A DNA stretch of 64,000 bases from Ananas comosus (taxonomy: Eukaryota; Streptophyta; Magnoliopsida; Poales; Bromeliaceae). Each line of letters opens with the position of its first letter. Within the stretch, counting starts at the first letter, position 1. Below, piece by piece: positions 56,495-64,000 of the stretch. Location: NCBI RefSeq assembly GCF_001540865.1, contig NC_033640.1, forward strand, positions 8,417,048 to 8,481,047, read 5' to 3'. The notes beneath the pieces are model-generated. The model worked only from the letters and a program-made list of their open reading frames with translations, did not search any database and was not told where the DNA came from. The translations under genes were made by a program, and so were the position numbers.

Positions 56495-57039
56495 CTCGTG
56501 CCTGCTTGGACCTAGTGGGGAGATTGGCGGAGTTGGCCGCCGAACCCACTGTGAACTATATTTATATAGTTCTCACCCCACTTTGTTGAAGGGCCTAGTT
56601 CAAGCGCGCCGGGCGAGGATCGCGGCAAAGGCATAGCGTCCTAGTTGGATAGTAGACTCTCCTATTTTGCATTTAGAGTACCCTCGTGTACATGGATAGT
56701 AGATGTTATATTTTGGAAATGTAAATACAAATCTTTGTATACATTTTGGGAGATGAAAATGTAATTAAATGATGCAAATGGTTGGATGAAAAATGTAATA
56801 GCTAGACTATTTCTCTCTTTATTTACTTGTATTATACTCGTATCTTGCTCTTACTTGTTTGGCGCTAGTGGCACTTTTAGTTAAATCATGTATGTATTGG
56901 GTATTTCCTTGGCAACTCTTGTACATGATTTTGTGGTCGAGCCTTCGGCGGACGGGGGATGTGCCATCCATTCGGCGTCTGTCCAACGCACTCGAGCCGG
57001 ACCAAATTGGTAGCGGTCTTGGGGCGTAACAGGATAAAG

Positions 57040-57051
57040 TGGTATCAGAGC
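57040..57051 (+). promoter_or_regulatory. Primer-binding site of E, initiator tRNA-Met
   Basis: TGGTATCAGAGC, eight bases after the LTR, as in T1. Confidence 0.9.
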
Positions 57052-57404
57052 AAGCTAAGAGCAAGTAAAGAGAGAGTCTAGGAATGACCTAGGAGACCCT
57101 AGGATGGTAAGCCTTAAGGTCATAGGTGCATGAGTGAGACGTGAACCTATGCGGTGGCGGAGGTTGATTCGATTGGGTCGAAGTTGTTGATAGTATGTCT
57201 CTAGTGGTGAATAGAGACGGATTCAAGTGATGTTAGTTCGTGACTCGAGGTGATCGTGTTGGCGACCGACAACACGATGCTAAGAGTTTAGGATAAGTAC
57301 ACTTGGGAGCTTCCGCCTAATTACAATATCGAGTTATTGGTCTCGTAATTGCGTAAAGTTCTCGGGTTAAGATGATTAACCAAGTTGTTGCATTTTTAGA
57401 AGCT

Positions 57405-58565
57405 ATGGCAGCTAGAGGACGCCCCCGGACGTGATCCACTCCGGCACCACCTCCCGAGGTGCCCGAGCAGTCGAGATCTAGCGAGGTGCGGGAGTTGCGA
57501 GTGCAGATTGCTACGATGGTCGGTGCGATGCAACGCCAGGAGGATCAAATAGCAAAGCTGCAACAGTTGGTGGCACAGCAAGCGTCGGCTCAAGCGGAGG
57601 TTGAGCGGTCTGAGCCTCCGGTGGTTGCGCCCGTAGTGACGGAGGGTGTGGCCACGGCGACCGTGCCGATTGCGGCAAGGACTGTACCGACAACAGTAGC
57701 CACCGGTTCGGGGACTACAAACCCCGACGGTGCGGCGTTGGAGGCGGAAAGGGAGCGCGCACTTGCGGCTCTTATGATGTTTCGAAAATTTGATCCGCCA
57801 ACGTTCGACGGGGAGAAAGTCGAACCGTGGATGGTCGAGTCATGGATCGACTCAATGGAAACCCTTTTCGAAGACCTTTATACCTTGGAAAGGGATAAGG
57901 TGCACCTCGCCACTCGATGCTTGGTGCGGACGACGAAGGTGTGGTGGAAGAGAATCAAGAGGGATAGGTCTCCCGACCTTCCGCCGTTATCGTGGGAAAA
58001 GTTTAGGAGTTTGGTGTACACCACCTACTTCCCCGATAACGAGAAGAAGAAACTTCAGGAGCAGTTCCGGAAGCTAGAGCAAGGAAATCGCTCTATTGGA
58101 GAGTATGAGCGGGAGTTCTCACATATCATCGACTGCGTCCCGGACGTGGTATGGGATGTCAAGGACCGGGCGGATTGGTTCGAACGAGGACTCCGGCAGG
58201 ATATCTATCGGGCGGTTCATATATTGAAGCTTACCACCTATGCGGAAGTGCTTGATCGAGCGTTGTGGGCGGAGCATGGCAACGCTCACATCCGCGAGAA
58301 GCAGGAGGCGTCTGAGAAAGAAGGAGGGAAGAAGCGAGCTTAGGGTGACTCGGGAAGCCAGTCTAAGGCAAGGAAGTCCCCGAAGTACCCGCGGAACCAG
58401 TCGAGGGGTCGTGGAGCTCAGCGGTGCACAATTTGCGACGGGAACCACGAGCCAAGACAGTGTGGGCAGCCCGAGGGGCGGTGCTTCACGTGTGGCCAGG
58501 CGGGTCACTTTAGCCGATACTGCCCGAGAGGGGCCTCGCCCGCCCCATCTGTCGCGTCGGCTCCG
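57405..58565 (+). pseudogene. Tekay gag of element E
   Basis: The ATG at 57405 gives MAARGRPRT, then a TGA at 57432-57434. The frame goes on through an N-terminal coiled coil (VRELRVQIATMVGAMQRQED), an A/V/T-rich linker, and the gag domain (about 57760-58270; FRKFDPPTFDGEKVEPWMVE, WWKRIKRDRS, TTYFPDNEKKKLQEQF). A TAG at 58341-58343 follows. Beyond it two zinc knuckles remain: CTICDGNHEPRQC and CFTCGQAGHFSRYC (about 58428-58530). Only two stops break an otherwise single frame, and both could arise by one C-to-T or G-to-A change. Confidence 0.88.
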
Positions 58566-59557
58566 GTGACTCCAGGGCATTATGGTGGAGTCCCACCTGC
58601 TGCTGCAACTGCTGGACGTGCCTTGGCGCCACGTCAACCCGAGGCGGCGCGATCGGCTTCGAGCGGACGGGTGTTCGCCGCTCAAGCCGAGGAACCTGCC
58701 AAGGCCGAGGAGCGCAATGTGATGGCAGGTATGGTTTTAATTAACGGAGTTTGCTCCAGGGCTATGTTTGATATAGGTGCCACGCATTTATTCATCAGTA
58801 GGTCATTTGCACAAATGCATGACATAGACATCCAATTGAGTGAGAGCACTTGGCGAGTTGAGGGCCCCGGGCGTGCATTCGTTATCAGAAAGACGTATTT
58901 GGCTTGCCCAGTTCAAGTGGGCAACTGGATTATGCCGACACGGATGTTGGTGCTCAAGAGGTTGAAGGACTTTGATGTATATATTAGGCATGGACTTGCT
59001 CTCGAAGTATTATGTGTCCATCGACTGCAAGAGCAAAGAGATCACATTTCGAGAGCCAGGATAGGAGGAGTTTATATCGAGCTTGCAAGAGCTCGTGCTT
59101 CGCCGCTACGGTGTCAGCGACGAGGGCAAGGAAGTTAGTTAATAGCGGTTGCGCGGCTTACTTGGCGACCGTTGTGGAGGTTGATCGGGTGGCTCCGACA
59201 ATTGAGGAGTTATCGGTGGTTCGGGAGTTTCCGGACGTATTTCCCGCGGAGTTACCGGGGATACCGCCGGACCGGGAGATCGAGTTCGTGATAGACTTGG
59301 TTCCCGAGACCGCGCCGATCTCGAAGGCTCCGTATCGAATGGCGCCGGCAGAATTGAAGGAGTTGAGGGATCAGTTGCAGGATCTCCTTGACAAGGAGTT
59401 CATTAGGCCGAGTATATCACCGTGGGGAGCCCCGGTGTTGTTTGTACGCAAGAGGACGAATCATTTCGACTCTGCGTGGATTACCGCGAGTTGAACAAGG
59501 TCACTATCAAGAACAAGTATCCGTTATCCCGAATCGACGACTTGTTTGATCAGTTAC
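58566..59557 (+). pseudogene. Protease and RT start of element E, cut by element F
   Basis: The protease active site reads FDIGATHLFIS (near 58768), DIG where DTG or DSG is expected. The frame shifts near 58985, within the expected D-V-I-L-G-M-D region. RT begins after the PR-RT linker with [20 protein letters not shown] and [12 protein letters not shown], then [11 protein letters not shown] frameshift lies near 59450. RT stops at [14 protein letters not shown], where LTR F is inserted at 59558. The rest of pol should lie beyond the window, after F. Confidence 0.88.
59553..59557 (+). repeat. Presumed left target duplication of F, GTTAC
   Basis: The five bases before the TG of LTR F. The partner would be outside the window. 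Confidence 0.5.
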
Positions 59558-59752
59558 TGTAACACACTGGACCTTTGCAAATTGCGAGGTTCGAGTGTTC
59601 GGACAGTGTCCTGAGCTTTTCCAGACTTTCTGGTGGGTCGTTGACTGTGTTTTGACCTATGGTTCCTATCCCGAGATTTGCGGTTTAAAGCCTTGCACCA
59701 AAATCCGAAAAAAGGGGATTTGGCCAACCTCGGGTAGCTATCTGGAGGTCTT

Positions 59753-59983
59753 GTACCGGTACAAGTTGGTGGTTGTACCGGAACAAGGTTGATGGTTGTA
59801 CCGGTACAGCCATCGGGCTTGTACCGGTACAGAGCCTCTGAACAATAGCAGTCTGCGAACTGCACTGCATACCGGTACGCGGCAAAGAGTACCGGTACCA
59901 AGCAGCAGTCTGCCCAAACCCGAGCCTCGGATTGAGATTTTTCGCGGGGCTTGTACCCGTACAAGGGCCCGTGTACCGGTACA
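59753..59983 (+). promoter_or_regulatory. TGTACCGGTACA array in LTR F
   Basis: Eight exact or near copies, four in the first 80 bases and the rest spaced out, with AACCCGAG-CCTCGGATT (about 59917-59934) among them. A TATA-like CTACAAATAACC follows at about 60041-60052, so the array is just upstream of the presumed promoter. Confidence 0.65.
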
Positions 59984-60984
59984 AGGGGGCATTTTTCGTG
60001 CAATCTGGACTGCAGGGGTGTTTTTGCTATTGTAGCATTTCTACAAATAACCCCACGCCTCCCCTCTTGTTCCCTGAGCTTGGAGGCAGTGGAGAGAAGG
60101 TATGGGAGCCCTCTATTCTCTCTCTTTGATTTCTTTTGGTTTATTTGAAATTTTTGAGGTTTAATCCTCTCTTTTTGCTCCTCTTTGCTTTTTGGTGCTA
60201 TTTCCACCATGGGAGGAGCTTAGAGCTTGGACTTGAGGGTTGTTGGGAGGAAGATCATCGCTCCTAAAGGGGTTTGATCCTTGTTTGAGAGCTTCTAGGA
60301 GGTAAGCAACACCTTCTTCTCCCTAGAGTTGGATTTTTATGCTTTCTACTAGATGGAACCCTAGAATGAGAACTTAGGGTTTATTTTGGGCGTTTCGAAT
60401 CTAGAGCTTTTGGAGCAAGATTCTTTGCTTTAGAACCTTCCTTGGGCTTGGATTGGAAGGATTTTAGCTCTCCTTTGGAGCTTAGGAGAGGATTTTACTC
60501 TTGAGGTGAGTTTTGGCCCTTTTGCTTTATGGTTAATGATTGAGCTAATTGCTCTTCGTTTCATTTGGGTGACCCTTTTTTTGATGTTTCTAGGGTACTA
60601 GGAAGCTAGTGGATACCTCCGTTCGGCGAAACGAAGGTTTCGATTTTGGTGGGTTTGGCCTCACCTAGATGAGATAAACTTCTCACATGAGGGTTTTTAT
60701 TTATCGTTAAGTGAAAAATGCATGCATATTCTTACTAGATAGAATATTTGAGAATTTTAGAATGCTTAAAATGCACATGTTACATACAATGCATATTTGA
60801 TCTCTATATAGTAGAGAGTTTTCATGTTGGGCTAGGGGCCTATGGTTAGCATTCTTACATTTGATTGAGATCATGTTGCATATGGTGCATATGGCATATA
60901 GATTACACTATTGGACTTAGAACGTATGTTTGACATGGTTGGACATATCGACATTAAGTGACATAGGCTAGAGTGTATACAAAT

Positions 60985-61280
60985 AGTAAGCTAATGTCAT
61001 AAAGCGGCATTAGGCTTGGACTAGATATGGACTCAGCAAGCTAATGTCATAAAGCGGCATTAGACTTGATGGATATGTAAATTGCATGTGCATGTTATTA
61101 TTATGAGAATTATGCCAAGTTGATAGTTGCATTGGAAAGAATATACATGTAGCAAAACGAGAGCACGCTAAAGAGCATGTGCATTAATCTATGATTGATA
61201 GAACAAGCTAACGTCATAAAGAGACATCGAATGTGAAATGTTCTTAGATTATAGCAATGTTTAAGTGTCATAAAGAGGCA
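60985..61280 (+). repeat. Dispersed short repeat in LTR F
   Basis: The phrase CTAATGTCATAAAGCGGCAT occurs twice almost exactly (about 60991 and 61040), and shorter relatives (CGTCATAAAGAGACAT, TGTCATAAAGAGGCACT) follow at about 61210 and 61267. LTR D has GCCATAAAGGGGCATTTGAC at about 43590. Confidence 0.6.
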
Positions 61281-62107
61281 CTAAACATAGTGAATGTGGG
61301 AACTTCACCTTGAGATTTGGACTTAGTAAAACTAAGGTCATTGACAATGAAATTATTGAACAGTTAAACCTTCACATTGAGACAAAGTACTAGACCTTTG
61401 GGTTGCTAGTGACTGTTACCATGTTAGAGACATGATGATTGGGTACTTGAGATAATGATTATGCTTGCTTGCCATTTGTGCTCATTCGCACATGCTTGTA
61501 CGGGTCGCTCTCTACAAGCCGGCACTCCGGAGTTAGCCTACGTGACTTATGTTCGCTCGTGCGGTATCAAGTAGCCTACGGGGCTTGGAGGGTTAGACTC
61601 ATTCATAGAGTGGGAATGCTGGAGCTACCACTGGCACTTAGGTGGCACAAGCCAGACCTCACCTGTGTAGGTCCTAAATTAGATTGAACCTGAATATTAA
61701 TTAATAGGTTGATAAACACTACTAGACAGGTTATGGTAGTTGGATTCCTTGACATGCTATGGCATAGGGTTGGGCATTGAGTTATATAGTATACTTGACG
61801 GTATCGTTTATTGCATTGTAGTATACTTGGTTGCCACAATACTACATACTAGATATGTAGTTGGCTTTGGGACATTTATCATACTTCATAGTATTACTGG
61901 TTGCATCATAGCATACTTGTTTAAGTATTGGCATACTGGATCATGTAGAGTAGATGTACTCCATGTTGACATTCTATATACTTGTGGCATAGTAGAGTAG
62001 CATTATATTATTATGCTTTATTTATCGCAGTTAATTTATGTTATCCTTATCTGCTCTCTTTTGGGCCTAGTGATGCAGTTGGTGCAGGTCAGTAATTGCC
62101 CACTGGA

Positions 62108-62155
62108 AACTATAAATTATAGTTCTCATGCCCCCTGTCTTATGTTTTCTTTCAG
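62108..62155 (+). other. Stem-loop and acceptor-like site in LTR F
   Basis: AACTATA-AAT-TATAGTT is followed by TCTCATGCCCCC and a T-rich tract ending in CAG at 62155. This is the best 3' splice-site look-alike among these LTRs. Confidence 0.55.
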
Positions 62156-62555
62156 AGCCTTCCCCTTCGGGAGGGGCTCGGGATCGCGGGAAAGGTTTCG
62201 CCTTGAGCTAGCTAGCGAGGGATTTGGCGATAGGTGGTCCACCTCTCTTTTGTTTTTCTTCGGAAAGGTTGTGAGAGTTTTGTACCTTATTATAGAGACC
62301 ACCCTACTGTTGTATCTTGAGACTTGTGATGTATTAGTTTTATTATATTCTTGTGGTTTAGTCTCTTTTTCTTTCCTTTTTATTTCCGCTTGTTGACAGA
62401 ACTTAGCTGCAAACTTGCTCTGATATCGTTAGTTATTGTTTATTTTATCTTTCATATCACTTTGTTGTAGACGCCTTATATGTGCAGGCATATGGCGGGT
62501 CTGGACACGCACCGGGTAGGGCCTATGCCGGGTCTTGGGGCGTGACAGATTTATT

Positions 62556-62567
62556 TGGTATCAGAGT
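62556..62567 (+). promoter_or_regulatory. Primer-binding site of F
   Basis: TGGTATCAGAGT, one mismatch to the initiator-Met site, eight bases after the LTR. Confidence 0.85.
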
Positions 62568-62889
62568 CTAGGGTTGAGTCTTAGTGGATCTAGCGAACCT
62601 TAGGCCGGTTGGACTATAGGGATTAGGCTCGTGAGAGACGATGTCTATTTGACTTGTAAGCGAAAGTACCATGATTGGGTCTACTTGATAACTCTAAAAT
62701 GTTGGAGTTGAATCAAAGTGTATGGCTTCTAACTTCGCGGAGGGTTACGTTGGCGGCCGACAACGTAACATTGGGAGTTAGTAGTTGGGACACTTCTTTA
62801 CTTTCGGTTGATTTGGGGTACTGTTATTTGAGCGGGGTTACGATAGCGTGGGTTATATTAACTTGCGCTTTTATGATGTTGTAGTGTTG

Positions 62890-64000
62890 ATGCCGACTAC
62901 ACGCTCTAAGTTTGTTAGAGCGGACGATGCGGCGACTTTTGAGGAAGCGGAGACATCAGCTACCTCCGGATCCGGTGAGGTCCGTGAGTTGAGGAGCCAA
63001 CTTGCCGCCCTCACTGATTTGGTGACGCAGTAAGCGGCGGCGGCGGCTCGGCAGCAGGCGGATACGGCATGCCGGCAGGAGGCACGGATGCAGCGCCTGG
63101 AGGATCTTCTACTACAGCAGGCAGCTGCCAGGGAGACTCAGGTCGCGGTACTACCCGCGCCAGTGGAGACAGTTGCGCCCGGGGGGTCGTCCCCTGTACT
63201 CGACACTTCGCAGACGACACTTACGGTAGCCCCTCGGGAGGAGGTATTGGCAGCACCACCAGCTCAGGTGCCTGTGGCAGCGGCGACTTTTCCCTTGATG
63301 GTTGAAAGAGCGGAGCGGCAGCGGCTCATGGATCGCCTCGATGAGTTCAGGAGGTGCGATCCCCGGATATTTGATGGAGAGAAAGCCGACCACTGGATCG
63401 TTGAGAAGTGGTTGATGCACATGGAGAAGTTATTCCTCGGCACCTTCGTGGAGGAAGGAGATAGAGTTTGTTCGCCACTCACAATTTGGACGGCGAGGCC
63501 TATAGTTGGTGGGTGGGCATCCAGGATAATCCCAACACCGACCTAGCAGCGATTTCTTGGAAGAGGTTCAAGGAGCTCTTATTGGAGCATTACTTCCTCG
63601 TCCGCGTTAAGAGGAAAATGGAGCAGGATCTACGCGAGATGCGCCAGGGGGAATCGGACTGTGGCCGAGTACGAGAGGGAGTTCTCTCAGCTTCTACACT
63701 ATGCGCCCTTTGTTGTGCGGGACGACGAGGATAAGGCTTGCATCTTCGAGCGAGGAATTCGGCCGTCGATCTTACGGTTGGTGCAACCCTCCCGCCTTCA
63801 GACTTACCAAGATGTGGTGAACCGCGCGCTCATCGTGGAAAGCTGCGCGATAGACTTGCAGGAGCGTCGAGAAGGCTCGGACAAAGGAAAAGGCACGAGG
63901 CTCGCGGCTGAGGGTGTGAGTCAGACGCACTCCGGGAGCCCGCCAAGACATCCCAGGAACCGGAGTCAGTCGCGAGGACGTGGCTCATCAGCACGGCCTA
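62890..64000 (+). pseudogene. Tekay gag of element F (runs off window)
   Basis: Starts MPTTRSKFVRADDAA. The N-terminal part holds a coiled coil and Q/A-rich segments with a TAA at 63031-63033. The gag domain begins near 63300 (LMDRLDEFRRCDPRIFDGEK, WLMHMEKLF). Two indels, near 63470 and 63655, put the stretch between them out of frame (NLDGEAYSWWVG can still be read), after which the first frame returns (AEYEREFSQLLHYAPFV). The basic region before the zinc knuckles (SPPRHPRNRSQSRGRG) reaches the window end. Protease and pol are not seen. Confidence 0.85.

Larger units (their letters stand above)
54272..57031 (+). mobile_element. 5' LTR of Tekay-like element E
   Basis: About 2760 bases. The end (GGGGCGTAACA, then the primer site) is firm; the start (TGTAAGATAT) is the best TG after the T1-like fragment. 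It contains the palindrome array (54478-54680), a leader with a donor-like AAGGTGAGG near 54941, a TA repeat (55520-55597), a TATC repeat (56469-56494), the stem-loop GAACTATA-TTTA-TATAGTTC (56553-56572) and a GGATG-TGC-CATCC hairpin near the end. The 3' LTR lies beyond the window. Confidence 0.75.
59558..62547 (+). mobile_element. 5' LTR of Tekay-like element F
   Basis: 2990 bases, TGTAACACACTGG to GGGGCGTGACA, matching solo LTR D at both ends. It contains the palindrome array (59753-59983), donor-like sites (60302 and 60506), the stem-loop AACTATA-AAT-TATAGTT (62108-62124), a strong acceptor-like TATGTTTTCTTTCAG ending at 62155, and the terminal hairpin (62473-62496). The repeated phrase AATGTCATAAAGNGGCATTR (about 60990-61275) occurs four times. 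Confidence 0.88.

Noticed and set aside
54478..59983. CRISPR-like spaced repeats (TGTACCGGTACA)
   Set aside because: Units are short palindromes with irregular spacing in plant LTRs, with no cas genes.

Overview
The window is plant nuclear DNA that consists almost entirely of nested LTR retrotransposons and small DNA transposons. I see no intact host gene. Supporting signs are Ty3/gypsy chromovirus (Tekay/Del type) and Tat-type polyproteins, primer-binding sites matching the plant initiator tRNA-Met, a Ty1/copia gag remnant, a TRIM, a hAT-type MITE, and nonsense codons of the kind left by cytosine deamination in methylated repeats. The overall character suggests a monocot (a pineapple-like commelinid is possible), but the species is not proven.

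Layout. (1) 1-20366: three ~3.8-kb LTRs of one Tekay family (T1) separated by two internal domains. The first domain (1987-5285) has lost gag and protease; the second (11033-16610) is full length but riddled with single-base indels. The middle LTR is broken by two runs of N and a 1.7-kb AT-rich block. The noisy stretch looks like unpolished long-read gap filling. (2) 20367-34330: remains of a related LTR split by element A (21762-34122), a Tat-type gypsy element with a 5-bp target duplication. A carries gag, PR, RT, two RNase H domains, INT, and a spliced antisense gene with a plant mobile domain (PMD). (3) 34334-38134: a MITE split by element B, a gag-only relative of A. (4) 38135-45478: a Ty1/copia remnant hit by a TRIM, a hAT MITE (with a smaller MITE inside it) and a 3.1-kb solo LTR (D). 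(5) 45480-48560: a chromovirus pol remnant, truncated at its 5' end. (6) 48563-52440: a second MITE split by element C, a gag-only element on the minus strand with an intact 432-codon gag. (7) 54272-64000: Tekay-like element E, interrupted in RT by a further Tekay-like element F that runs off the window.

How it fits together. A is the type of element that encodes the replication enzymes. B and C share its gag and LTR blocks but lack pol, so they would need pol from such a partner. D, E, F and T1 are diverged chromoviruses whose LTRs share architecture: a promoter, a leader with splice-donor-like sites, a stem-loop followed by an acceptor-like site, and a second stem-loop near the end. In D, E and F there is also an array of the palindrome TGTACCGGTACA upstream. 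The most unusual items are the four-exon antisense PMD gene inside A, the palindrome arrays, and the LTR stem-loops whose pairing persists while their sequence changes.
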